Source: Lentzea albidocapillata subsp. violacea
GTDB taxonomy: Bacteria; Actinomycetota; Actinomycetes; Mycobacteriales; Pseudonocardiaceae
Direction: 5' to 3'
Assembly: GCF_900100275.1 (NCBI RefSeq)
Contig: NZ_FNET01000027.1
Coordinates: 36,322-100,321, forward strand
Length of the DNA stretch: 64,000 nucleotides
Shown one piece after another: positions 9,195-17,239 of this stretch (its first letter is position 1; each line of letters starts with the position of its first letter). The position numbers and the translations under genes were made by a program. The notes beneath the pieces are model-generated. The model was not told the origin of the DNA. It saw only the letters and a list, made by a program, of their open reading frames with translations, and did no database searches.

Positions 9195-9367
9195 GGACCG
9201 GTCGTACCAGCGCTGAGTGCGGTCTGTCGCTGTGGGTACACCGCACGCGGGCGGAACGGGCCGGCTGCCGTCATGCTGGAGGACGGCGGTGGGTTCCCAA
9301 TCGGTGGGAGCGGGAACATCGGGGCCGAGGCCTGGGTTGACCGGGTTGAGTCGATCAAGGAGGACAG

Positions 9368-10309
9368 ATGCCCAAGGCAGTGGTGGTGCGTTCGGCCGGT
9401 GGCCCCGAGGTGCTGGAGCACACGGACGTGCCGTCGCCCGTGCCCGGTGACGGCGATCTGCTGGTGAAGGTGAGCGCCGCGGGCGTCAACTACATCGACA
9501 CCTACCAGCGCAGCGGCCAGTACCCGCTGACGTTGCCCACCGCCCTGGGACTCGAAGGCGCCGGCGAGGTCGTGGCGAGCAACTCCCCGGACTTCGCCGC
9601 CGGCGACAAGGTCGCGTGGATGGGCGTGCTGGGCAGCTACGCGTCCGAGGTCGTGGTGCCGGCCGCGTCGGCCGTGCGGGTGCCGGACGGGCTGGACGTC
9701 GAACTGGCCGCGGCCTCGCTGCTGCAGGGCATCACGGCGCACTACCTGACCCACTCGACGTACGTGGTGAAGGAAGGCGACCGGGTTCTCGTGCACGCGG
9801 CGGCCGGTGGCGTCGGCCTGCTGCTGACGCAGTGGGCGAAGTCGAAGGGTGCCACCGTCGTCGCGACGGTGTCGACCGACGAGAAGGAGGCGTTGGCCCG
9901 CGAGGCCGGGGCCGACCAGGTGCTGCGGTACGGGGACTTCGCCTCGCGGATCGAGAAGGTCGACGTCGTCTATGACGGCGTCGGCGCCGACACGTTCGAC
10001 CAGTCGCTGGCGTCGCTGAAGCCGCGCGGCATGCTGGCGCTGTTCGGGGCCTCGTCCGGGCCGGTGCCGCCGGTGGACCCGCAGCGGCTCAACGCGGCCG
10101 GGTCCGTGTACCTGACGCGGCCGTCGACCGGGGCGTACCTGCTCGACCGCGCGGAACTCGACTGGCGGGCGTCCGACCTGTTCGGCGCGATCGCGGCGGG
10201 AACGCTGAACATCAGGATCGGCGGCCGGTACAAGCTGGAGGAGGCGGCGCAGGCGCACACCGACCTGCAGTCGCGCCGGACGACCGGCAAGCTGCTGCTC
10301 CTGCCCTGA
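9368..10309 (+). CDS. qor: Zinc-independent quinone oxidoreductase (NADPH, MDR family)
   Basis: The 313-aa protein has the short MDR layout: a GroES-like N-domain with NYIDTYQRSGQYP near residue 40, and a Rossmann domain with VLVHAAAGGVGLLLTQWAK near residues 140-158, whose AAGGVG binds NADPH. The zinc-ligand cysteines of alcohol dehydrogenases are missing, as expected for QOR. A strong ribosome-binding site (AAGGAGGA) lies 5 nt before ATG 9368. The function is one-electron or two-electron reduction of quinones and detoxification. It stands alone and is convergent with the FKBP gene across a shared terminator. Confidence 0.88.
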   Translation: MPKAVVVRSAGGPEVLEHTDVPSPVPGDGDLLVKVSAAGVNYIDTYQRSGQYPLTLPTALGLEGAGEVVASNSPDFAAGDKVAWMGVLGSYASEVVVPAASAVRVPDGLDVELAAASLLQGITAHYLTHSTYVVKEGDRVLVHAAAGGVGLLLTQWAKSKGATVVATVSTDEKEALAREAGADQVLRYGDFASRIEKVDVVYDGVGADTFDQSLASLKPRGMLALFGASSGPVPPVDPQRLNAAGSVYLTRPSTGAYLLDRAELDWRASDLFGAIAAGTLNIRIGGRYKLEEAAQAHTDLQSRRTTGKLLLLP

Positions 10310-10317
10310 GCCCAGAC

Positions 10318-10352
10318 CAAAACGGGCCCCCGGTGCTCCGGGGGCCCGTTTC
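10318..10352. terminator. Bidirectional terminator between qor and FKBP gene
   Basis: Inverted repeat AAACGGGCCCCCGG/CCGGGGGCCCGTTT, a 14-bp stem with a TGCT loop, lies between convergent genes and has a short T run on the plus side and A run before it, so it can serve both strands. Confidence 0.85.
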
Positions 10353-10362
10353 GCTTTTCGGA

Positions 10363-10896
10363 TCAGGCGGCGGGGGTGACCTTCACGCCGTCGATGACGA
10401 AGACGAGCGTCTCGTTCGCCTTGATGCCCTGGCCGCCGGGGCCGTAGCCCTTCTCCGGCGGCACGATCAGCAGGCGGCGGCCCTTCTCCTTGAGGCCGAC
10501 GATGCCCTCGTTCCAGCCGTCGATGACCGGCGCCTGGCCGACGTTCTCGACGTCGAACGGCGCGCCGCGCTGGAAGGAGCTGTCCTTCACCTTCTTGTCG
10601 GAGAAGGTCGTGAGCTGGTAGTTGACCGTGGCCGTCGTGCCCGCCGTCACCTCGGCGCCGGTGCCCACCACCAGGTCCTTGATGATGAGCTCGCTGGTGG
10701 GCTTGCAGCTCGGGATCTCGACCTTGGGCGCCGACCCGAAGTCGCCGGTGACCTTGAAGTCGTCGGCCGTGCAGGGGTTCGTGGGCGCGGCGGCGGCCGG
10801 CGACGATCCGCCGGCCGAGGGCTGGGCCGACCCGGCGCACCCGGCGAGGCCGGTGGCCGCAAGCGCCACAGAAGCGATGAGCAGGACGTTACGCAT
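10363..10896 (-). CDS. FKBP-type peptidyl-prolyl isomerase lipoprotein
   Basis: The 177-aa protein starts at ATG 10896 with a lipoprotein signal ending in the lipobox LAGC at about residues 18-21, then a disordered alanine/proline linker to about residue 40. The C-terminal FKBP domain includes TATVNYQL, PFDVENVG, DGWNEGIVGLKEKGRRLLIVPPEKGYG and the closing ETLVFVIDGVKV. This is the single-domain extracytoplasmic FKBP found in actinomycetes, which assists folding of exported proteins. TACCCT on the minus strand ends 8 nt before the ATG, suggesting a leaderless transcript. Confidence 0.9.
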   Translation of the reverse strand: MRNVLLIASVALAATGLAGCAGSAQPSAGGSSPAAAAPTNPCTADDFKVTGDFGSAPKVEIPSCKPTSELIIKDLVVGTGAEVTAGTTATVNYQLTTFSDKKVKDSSFQRGAPFDVENVGQAPVIDGWNEGIVGLKEKGRRLLIVPPEKGYGPGGQGIKANETLVFVIDGVKVTPAA

Positions 10897-11226
10897 GGTG
10901 GGTGAGGGTATTCGGACGGGTGTGAGCGGCGTGTAGCAACCCTCGCGGCCGTCCGGACCAGGACACCCGGCATGGGTGCATGTGGGTGGGGTGGTCACGC
11001 TCGTCCGACCCGTTCGGAGGCGGCGGCGACGGCGCGTCACCGAAGTGCACGAGTACGGGCCGACGACCGGGCTCAAGGGCACTTATTCCGGTCCTGAATG
11101 TCGCACGAATAGCAGCTTCCTTATCTTTTGACCGACGCGTACAGTAACTCCTCGCACTTGATCGCACACCCAGCGCATTCGTCCGTTCGGGTAGCGGCCA
11201 ATCTGGTGACTCGGGAGGTGGCACAC
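10897..11226. promoter_or_regulatory. Divergent intergenic region, FKBP gene and two-TM gene
   Basis: The 330-bp gap holds a minus-strand -10 candidate TACCCT (10905-10910) for the FKBP gene. For the rightward genes the best -10 is TACAGT (11140-11145), with only a poor -35. The ribosome-binding site GGGAGGTG at 11212-11219 sits 7 nt before GTG 11227 and fixes that start. The in-frame TTG at 11128 is not needed. No ORF is supported in the rest. Confidence 0.4.
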
Positions 11227-12231
11227 GTGTCCGCGGAGGCCGGAGGCATCCGCAGCAACCTGATCCAGGAGTTGTTCTGGACCCGGACCGGGTTGCTCCT
11301 CCTCATACTCGTCGTGACGTCGGGTGCGTCGCTGGCCATTTCCAGTCAAATGGATTCCGGTGCAGCGAGAAACCTGCTGACGGCAGTGGGTACGGGCACG
11401 CTGATTTCCGCGGTGGTGAGCTTCACGCAGACGTTGATCACGTCGAAAGCGGCGCAGAAGGCACTGCTGGCTCCGGTCATCGAGGAGAGCCGCAAGGCGC
11501 TCAAAGAGCTCACCCAGGAGTATCGGGCACTCGATCGGGAGTTCTTCCCCAGTCACGTGTTCGAGCCGACCGCGAAGCCGGACCCGGTGTTCAACCAGCT
11601 CATGATGCAGGACCTGGAACGCACCCGGCTGTACTGCTTCCGCGGGTTCGCCGGCCGGTACGCGGCGGGCAGGGTGCTGCTCAGCCAGACGGAGTGCGAG
11701 CTCAGGGCCGTGCTGGCCGACCCACGCGATGACAACGCCATCAGCGGGCGGGCGCGGTACCTGCTGCGCAACGAGGGCGCGGACGGCGACTACGACGAGA
11801 TCCAGGAACGGCTCAAGGAACAGATCGGGATTGGACTCGTCGGGCTCTACGCGGCCCGCAGCCGCTGCACGAGAATCGACGTCACGATCGTTTCGGATCC
11901 GCCGCTCGACCGGCTCGAGCTGTTCGACGACTCCGCGTGGCTCACGCTCTACAGCAACACCGCGGGAGTGCTCAGGCCCTATCCGCGCACGCTCAGGTTC
12001 ACCGAGAGTTCGTTCCTTTACGCGATGGAACGCGCGGAGTTCCTGCGCATCAGCAATTCCAAAGCCGGCTACCACTTCACCATCACGCCGGCGACGACGC
12101 GGAACGACTTCATCGCGCTGTTCGAGAAGATCACCGGCGAGACACTCACCCAGGACGGTTTCAAGGAACTCCAAGGCAAGTTCCACGCATTCCGTCGCGA
12201 ATTCTCCGCATCTGCTCAGTTGAGGAGCTGA
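11227..12231 (+). CDS. Two-TM membrane protein with large cytoplasmic domain, unknown function
   Basis: The 334-aa protein has an N-terminus with two close TM segments (about residues 19-37 and 48-70), no signal peptide and no periplasmic loop of size. A linker helix (SRKALKELTQEYRALD) leads to a soluble alpha/beta domain of about 220 residues. That domain contains LYCFRGFAGRYAAGRVLL, VRAVLADPR-like ELRAVLADPRDD, and WLTLYS. The layout resembles membrane-anchored sensor or effector proteins. I do not recognise a named domain. It is followed 6 nt later by the cupin-like gene, so the two form one transcription unit. Confidence 0.75.
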   Translation: MSAEAGGIRSNLIQELFWTRTGLLLLILVVTSGASLAISSQMDSGAARNLLTAVGTGTLISAVVSFTQTLITSKAAQKALLAPVIEESRKALKELTQEYRALDREFFPSHVFEPTAKPDPVFNQLMMQDLERTRLYCFRGFAGRYAAGRVLLSQTECELRAVLADPRDDNAISGRARYLLRNEGADGDYDEIQERLKEQIGIGLVGLYAARSRCTRIDVTIVSDPPLDRLELFDDSAWLTLYSNTAGVLRPYPRTLRFTESSFLYAMERAEFLRISNSKAGYHFTITPATTRNDFIALFEKITGETLTQDGFKELQGKFHAFRREFSASAQLRS

Positions 12232-12237
12232 TCGATC

Positions 12238-12885
12238 TTGCTAGCCGAGTTCACCGGGTTGTCCGCGCTCGAGGAGCTCGCCGCCCGGGTGAAGCGCGCC
12301 GAATTTCCCGTCGTGGACCATTGGGCCGATGTCGGCACGTGGTTCACCGAATGGGCGGCCCGGCCCGAGCTGCGCAGAGAGCTTCGCGCGTACATCGACG
12401 CGCTCACCCCCCAGCAGGCGACCTGGGTGATCGCGCACTCACGCGAGACGACGACGCACTACGCGTGGCGCCTGAGGGACGAGGCGGACGAACCGTTCAC
12501 GTTCTGGCTGCACGAGTACAAGCCGCTGGCGGACTGGCGGGCCGGCTACGCCGACTCGGTGCACAACCACCGCTACCACTTCTGCACCACGATCCTGAGC
12601 GGCGCCTACCTGCACGAACGTTTCGACGCCCGGCTCGGCATCGGCGGCCGCACCATCGTCGGCACGGAGCTCACGAACCGCACCCAGTGCACCGAGGGCG
12701 CCACCGGGATGATGCTCGCGCATGAGTTCCACCGCATCCCGCGAGCAGCAGACGGAACCATGACGTTCCTGGTCAAGTCACGTGCCGTGAACCCGTGGAG
12801 CCTCAGCTACGACCCGGACACCGGAATCAGCCACCGCCACGTGCCGGTGGAGGACCGACTGGAGGATCTGACGAACCACCTCTGA
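12238..12885 (+). CDS. Cupin-like / cysteine-dioxygenase-like protein, unknown substrate
   Basis: The 215-aa protein starts at TTG 12238; GAGGAG at 12222-12227 lies 10 nt upstream, inside the end of the preceding gene. After a helical N-terminus the core has a histidine-rich cupin-type pattern: HNHRYHF near residue 103, GAYLHERF near residue 117 and AHEFHRI near residue 160. Such spaced His residues form a mononuclear Fe(II) or Zn(II) site in cupins and thiol dioxygenases. The substrate is unknown. Coupling with the two-TM gene suggests a joint role. It is followed after 8 nt by a 164-nt palindromic element. Confidence 0.65.
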   Translation: MLAEFTGLSALEELAARVKRAEFPVVDHWADVGTWFTEWAARPELRRELRAYIDALTPQQATWVIAHSRETTTHYAWRLRDEADEPFTFWLHEYKPLADWRAGYADSVHNHRYHFCTTILSGAYLHERFDARLGIGGRTIVGTELTNRTQCTEGATGMMLAHEFHRIPRAADGTMTFLVKSRAVNPWSLSYDPDTGISHRHVPVEDRLEDLTNHL

Positions 12886-12893
12886 AGCCCCGC

Positions 12894-13057
12894 TGGTGGC
12901 GTGGCTCAGAACGTTGCCGAGCGGATTCGCGGTCAGGCGGGTGCATCGCGGTACCGCCCCCACGTCCTCATACTGGACGTATGGGGGCGTGGGGGCGGTG
13001 CCGCGAGGTGCCCTGCTGACCGCGAATTCACCGCCAAGGTTCTGAGTCACGCCACCA
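12894..13057 (+). repeat. Long imperfect palindrome / fold-back RNA element, copy 1
   Basis: Left arm 12894-12973 (80 nt) pairs with right arm 12979-13057 (79 nt) around a 5-nt loop TGGAC closed by CATAC/GTATG. Outer ends are TGGTGGCGTG and its complement. Most positions match. About seven of eight transition mismatches are G-U compatible in plus-strand RNA, and five mismatches are transversions. An asymmetric bulge on the left arm starts 26 nt from the outer end. It begins 8 nt after the cupin stop codon. See the copy at 25375-25540 with the same dimensions. Confidence 0.85.
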
Positions 13058-13104
13058 TGCCGCCGCGACACGCCTACCATCAGCCCACCTTGTCAGGAGG
13101 GCTG

Positions 13105-13758
13105 ATGATGCGTACGCGCACGATGATCCCGAGGTCTGTCATAGCGGACGTGGAGCAGCGCGTGAGGCGGCTGTGCGAGGACCTGGCCGCGAAGCTGCAG
13201 TTCCACGGCTGGCACCACGTGAGCTTCGTCCGTGACAAGTCCGTGCACTTCGCCGAACGCAACGGGGCCGCACGGGACGTCGTGGAGGTCGCCGCACTGG
13301 TGCACGACCTGAACTACATGGTCCGCCGCAACTCGCTGCCCACGGACGGCGCGGCGCTGCGCCGGAAGGTCCTCTTCGTCGCCGGCGTCTCGCAGGGCGA
13401 CATCGAGTGGATCGAGCGGATCGTCGTCGAGGCGGAGATGCGCACCCGCTCCCGTGACATCTCACTGGAGGCGCAGGCGCTGTCCGACGCGGACACGCTG
13501 TTCAAGGCGCTGCCGGTCACGCCGGTCGTCCTGGCGCACAGGTACCTCCAGGAGAACGGCATCACCCTGCGCGAGCTCGCGTACAAGATCGTGGGCGAGC
13601 AGGTGGGCAAAGCCGACGAGGGCTACTACTTCTACGACTCGGAGGCCGCCGCGACCTACACGAAGTGGGCCGAGACGAACCTCCTGTTGTGGCAGTGCAT
13701 CGTCGAGTCCCTCGACGACCCGTGCGTCGAGGACCTGCTGAGCAAGATGGCGTCCTGA
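13105..13758 (+). CDS. HD-domain phosphohydrolase-like protein
   Basis: The 217-aa soluble protein has a probable HD metal site: FHGWHHVSFV near residues 33-42, AALVHDLNYM near residues 72-81 and ALSDADTLFKALP near residue 130, giving the H...HD...D order of the HD superfamily. The ribosome-binding site AGGAGG (13095-13100) precedes two adjacent ATGs, 13105 and 13108; the second has the better spacing. HD enzymes hydrolyse phosphomonoesters, nucleotides or cyclic nucleotides; the substrate is unknown here. It lies downstream of the fold-back element on the same strand as the two-TM/cupin pair. Confidence 0.75.
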   Translation: MMRTRTMIPRSVIADVEQRVRRLCEDLAAKLQFHGWHHVSFVRDKSVHFAERNGAARDVVEVAALVHDLNYMVRRNSLPTDGAALRRKVLFVAGVSQGDIEWIERIVVEAEMRTRSRDISLEAQALSDADTLFKALPVTPVVLAHRYLQENGITLRELAYKIVGEQVGKADEGYYFYDSEAAATYTKWAETNLLLWQCIVESLDDPCVEDLLSKMAS

Positions 13759-13771
13759 GCACGTCTGAAGG

Positions 13772-14020
13772 TCAGCGAGCAGGCGTGAGGCCCACGGTCT
13801 GCTGCAGAGGCATCGTCACGCCGACGGCGGTGAACGCGAGTTCGCGAGCTGCACGGCGCACGGTGAGCACGCCGAGATAGGAGTGCACGATCGAAGCGCG
13901 CCGCAGGTCGACGTACGCCTCGACAGCGGCGTCGACGATCAGGTCGCCCGCCACGCGATCACCGAAGCGGCGAACCAGTTCGTCGACCGCCTGCCGCAGC
14001 TGGGCTTCCGAGTTCAGCAT
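13772..14020 (-). CDS. Small three-helix-bundle domain protein
   Basis: This is an 82-aa protein from ATG 14020. The pattern LRQAVDELVRRFGDR, VDAAVEAYVDLRRASI, YLGVLTVRRAARELA fits the three-helix bundle dimerisation domain seen alone or in front of arsenate-reductase-like phosphatases in actinomycetes. No catalytic residues are present. It lies 32 nt downstream of the CHAT-like gene on the same strand and may be co-transcribed. An upstream in-frame extension would run into that gene. Confidence 0.55.
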   Translation of the reverse strand: MLNSEAQLRQAVDELVRRFGDRVAGDLIVDAAVEAYVDLRRASIVHSYLGVLTVRRAARELAFTAVGVTMPLQQTVGLTPAR

Positions 14021-14052
14021 GCCCAGGTAAACGCCCAGTCGCCGCCCGCGGT

Positions 14053-16032
14053 TCAGCGCGCCCGGAGATCGGCACTTCCGTGCAGCGCGTACGCGAGCCC
14101 CATGACGTTGCCGCGGCTGAGCATCTCCCACCGCACCTGCCGCAACGCCTCACCGGCGCTGATCCCGGCGGCCAGCCGGGAGAGCAGCATGCCCGTCACC
14201 CAGCCGGCCATGTCCTGCGGTACGGCGACCTCGGGACTGATCACGCCCGACGCGCCGTGCTCGACGAACGAGCGCACCAGGCCGTTCATCGGTGTCGTCC
14301 CCACGATCAACGGCTTGCGCACGGGCCAGTGCGGCTGCGGCCACACACCCTCGCTGTGCCACCGTGCGATCTCCTCCGCGTCGAGGAAACCCTCGCGGAA
14401 GTGCAGGTGCACGACGTCCATGACCTCGTCCGCCAGCGCCCTCCCCAGCTCGGACGGACTGACGTACGCCGACGTCACGGACTCCGGCGGGACCTGCGAC
14501 ATCAGCTCCGTCACGTGCCGCTCGGTCAGTGCACGGTCCATTCCGGCATCGACCGCCATCGCCACCTCGAACGGCCACGGGCGCGGCAGGATCCGCTGCA
14601 CCAACGGCCCGACGGGGTGCTCCAGCACGCTCGACAGACCCCAGAAACCGAAGGGGCACAACACGTTCCCGCTGTGATCGGGCACCGGACAGTGCGCGGG
14701 CACCTCTCCCCCGGCGCCGAACGGCCCGAACTGCCCGACCGACGGGCACAGCCGGTGTGGCCCGTCCGCGAACGGCAGGTCGTAGATCATCGGCCACCGC
14801 ACCGGACCGGAGGCCGCGGACGCCACCATCACCCCGGCCGGACGTCCCGTCACCCGTGCCGTGTGCCGGACGGCGTCGGCCGGCCCGCGCTCACCGAACA
14901 GCCGCGAGTACGCCGCCGCGCCCTGCCGGGCCAGGAAGGCGAGATCGGCGCAGTAGGCCGGGAAGTCCTTGCCGTACCAGGGATCCAGCCCCGACGACGA
15001 GGGCAGCGACAGCGCGGGCCCGGCCAGGCTGGTCCACGACGGCACGCCTCCCGAAGCGACGAGCGCCCGGTCGCCGAGGTCCAACACCGACACCGCGCGC
15101 GCCGCCGGGAGATCCGCGAACGTCCGGGAGAGCTTCCACCGCGGCAGTGCACGCGGCTCACCCGCGCCGACCGGCAGCACGACCTGCTGGACGTGCACCG
15201 GCACCACACCGTGGTAGACGACCAGCTCACCGGTCCACGGCACGGCGGCGTACGGCGTCGTGACGTCGAAGCTCACCCACGAGCTGGGCCCCTCGGCCGG
15301 CAGCACGAACGACTCGGACAGCCCTGGCCGGCCCGACATGCTGAGCACGGCGCGCAGCTCCAGATCGCCCGGCAGGACGACGGGATGAGCCCCGACGCGC
15401 GCCCACACCTCGTACTCGGCGCCCGGCCGCAACGCCCCGGCGATGCCCTCGGTGGCTCCCGGCAGCGCGACCATGACCGTCACCGCGCGATCCGCGACCA
15501 CAGGCGGTGCGGGCAGGGACGTGTACGTCATCCTCCCCAGCCGCTCCAGCTCCCGGAACTGCCAGAGGACGTCCTCGACCCGTGCCTCCCCCGAACCGCG
15601 TGGCGCGGCGAGGACGACGTGCGGCGCGCTCCACCCCACCATCACCGAGGCAGTGTCCACACCGGACACCCAGGTGTGCACGGCGGTGAAGAGGACGACC
15701 GGCCGGCCGAGCGCGCGCAACGACGCGACCACCGGAGCCGAGTCCCACGAGCGCGTGTCGTGCAGCGCCACCACGTCGCCGGGCACGTCCGAGAGCGGCG
15801 GCAACGACGAGGCCGACGAGAAGTGCCGGAGGTCGAGCACCGCGAACCTCAGCACCCGAACCCGCGTCGGGACCGCGGTGGACGCGGCCGATCCGACGGC
15901 CAGCCCCCGGCTGACCTGCTCCCACCCGGCCGGATCGGTGATCACGACGAGCGAGGACGCGGGCGTCAGGGCGGCGACGAAGTCCAGTGGTGAACCTTCA
16001 CCACCGGTGACGGTGAACTCAACGGGCGCCAC
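14053..16032 (-). CDS. CHAT-like (caspase-fold) protein lacking the catalytic dyad
   Basis: The protein has about 659 aa from GTG 16032 (a TTG at 16071 would overlap ctaB). The N-terminal alpha/beta region (residues about 15-150) is followed by a beta-rich middle (about 170-290), then a cysteine-bearing segment with HCPVPDHSG and CPFGFWGL near residues 450-470. The C-terminal 200 residues resemble a CHAT domain: DVVHLHFREG, RKPLIVGTTPMNGLVRSFVEHGASGVI, AGISAGEALRQVRWEML and a GLAYALHGSADLR ending. The usual His-Gly and Cys motifs are replaced by REG and TTPMNG, so peptidase activity is unlikely. It may act as a scaffold or receptor; this is inference. Confidence 0.65.
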   Translation of the reverse strand: MAPVEFTVTGGEGSPLDFVAALTPASSLVVITDPAGWEQVSRGLAVGSAASTAVPTRVRVLRFAVLDLRHFSSASSLPPLSDVPGDVVALHDTRSWDSAPVVASLRALGRPVVLFTAVHTWVSGVDTASVMVGWSAPHVVLAAPRGSGEARVEDVLWQFRELERLGRMTYTSLPAPPVVADRAVTVMVALPGATEGIAGALRPGAEYEVWARVGAHPVVLPGDLELRAVLSMSGRPGLSESFVLPAEGPSSWVSFDVTTPYAAVPWTGELVVYHGVVPVHVQQVVLPVGAGEPRALPRWKLSRTFADLPAARAVSVLDLGDRALVASGGVPSWTSLAGPALSLPSSSGLDPWYGKDFPAYCADLAFLARQGAAAYSRLFGERGPADAVRHTARVTGRPAGVMVASAASGPVRWPMIYDLPFADGPHRLCPSVGQFGPFGAGGEVPAHCPVPDHSGNVLCPFGFWGLSSVLEHPVGPLVQRILPRPWPFEVAMAVDAGMDRALTERHVTELMSQVPPESVTSAYVSPSELGRALADEVMDVVHLHFREGFLDAEEIARWHSEGVWPQPHWPVRKPLIVGTTPMNGLVRSFVEHGASGVISPEVAVPQDMAGWVTGMLLSRLAAGISAGEALRQVRWEMLSRGNVMGLAYALHGSADLRAR

Positions 16033-16054
16033 AGCCGTACGACTGGAGGTGCAG

Positions 16055-16987
16055 CTAGAACGGCCAGCCAAGCACCGGCAACCCGACCACGGCGTCCACG
16101 GCGAGACCGCAGAACACGAACATCAGGTAGAGGTTCGACATGTGGAAGAACTTCATGGTGTTCGTGGATCCGCCGCGCCGGACAACGTTGTGCAGCTTGT
16201 GCGCGAAGACCGCGAACCACAGGCCCGAGAGGGCCGCCACCGCCACGTAGATCCAGGAGGTGACGGGGGCGAGGGCGAGCGTGCAGACGACGGTGATCCA
16301 GCTGTAGATCACGATCTGCCGCGTCACCTGCGCAGCTGTGGCCACCACGGGCAGCATCGGCACGCCTGCTCGGGCGTAGTCCTCCTTGAACTTCATCGCG
16401 AGGGCCCAGGTGTGCGGCGGGGTCCAGAAGAAGATCACGCCGAACATGACCAGGGCGGGCCACTCGACGGTGCCCGTCACCGCGCTCCAGCCGATGATCA
16501 CCGGCATGCAGCCCGCCATGCCGCCCCAGATGATGTTCTGGGAGGTGCGGCGCTTGAGCACGAGCGTGTAGACGAAGATGTAGAAGAGGATGGTCGCCAC
16601 CGCGAAAGCGGCCGACATCAGATTGACGAAGATCCACAGGAACGCGAACGAGACGACTCCGAGCACGATGCCGAAGATCAGGGCGTTGCGCGGCGGAATG
16701 GCGTTGTGCGCGAGCGGCCGGGCCGCTGTCCGCTTCATGATCGAGTCGATGTCGGCGTCGACGAAGCAGTTGAGGGCATTTGCCGACCCCGCGGCGAGGG
16801 TGCCGCCGGTGAGGGTGCAGGCGATGAGCCACAGGGGCGGCAGGCCGCGCTGGGCCAGGAGCATCGCGGGGATCGTCGTGATCAGCAGGAGCTCGATGAC
16901 CCGCGGCTTGGTGAGCGCCACGTACGCGCCGACAACCTGGCGAGGCGACCTGGAGGGGGCCTCGGCGACGAGACTGTCGGCACTCAT
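16055..16987 (-). CDS. ctaB: Protoheme IX farnesyltransferase (haem O synthase)
   Basis: The 310-aa UbiA-family membrane protein has about nine TM segments. The first aspartate-rich motif NCFVDADIDSIMKRT near residue 75 binds Mg-prenyl-diphosphate, followed by RPL. The conserved FFWTPPHTWALAMKFKEDY near residue 190 is diagnostic for haem O synthases. It farnesylates haem B to haem O for the aa3-type cytochrome oxidase. Start ATG 16987 has GAGGAGCG about 9 nt upstream; the longer in-frame extension is not supported. It is divergent from tkt, a common actinobacterial arrangement. Confidence 0.95.
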   Translation of the reverse strand: MSADSLVAEAPSRSPRQVVGAYVALTKPRVIELLLITTIPAMLLAQRGLPPLWLIACTLTGGTLAAGSANALNCFVDADIDSIMKRTAARPLAHNAIPPRNALIFGIVLGVVSFAFLWIFVNLMSAAFAVATILFYIFVYTLVLKRRTSQNIIWGGMAGCMPVIIGWSAVTGTVEWPALVMFGVIFFWTPPHTWALAMKFKEDYARAGVPMLPVVATAAQVTRQIVIYSWITVVCTLALAPVTSWIYVAVAALSGLWFAVFAHKLHNVVRRGGSTNTMKFFHMSNLYLMFVFCGLAVDAVVGLPVLGWPF

Positions 16988-17239
16988 CGGGTGAACGCTC
17001 CTCGTGTCGAAACAGGTGTGAAAACCAGCGACTGATGGTAACCGCGCAAAGAATTCACAGCCCGTTCGGGTGCTGGTGTGCCCCGGCACACACGTGCCTG
17101 GGACCTTTCAGAGCAACTTCTGAATCTCTCCGGACTAGGCTGGCCGGAGGACGTGGGAGAGACGCGGGTGAGGCTCTTCGGGATCGATTCCGAACGAGCT
17201 GGGCACCCGCCCTAGCGACAAGTTTGGAGCTGTAAGTCC
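16988..17239. promoter_or_regulatory. ctaB/tkt divergent promoter region
   Basis: The region holds a leftward -10 candidate TACCAT (complement of 17035-17040) for ctaB and a rightward -10 candidate TAGGCT (17136-17141) for tkt. Neither has a good -35. GGAG at about 17226 is the tkt ribosome-binding site. Confidence 0.35.

Noticed and set aside
10333..10905. Plus-strand frame across the FKBP gene
   Set aside because: Shadow of the lipoprotein gene; begins inside the terminator hairpin.
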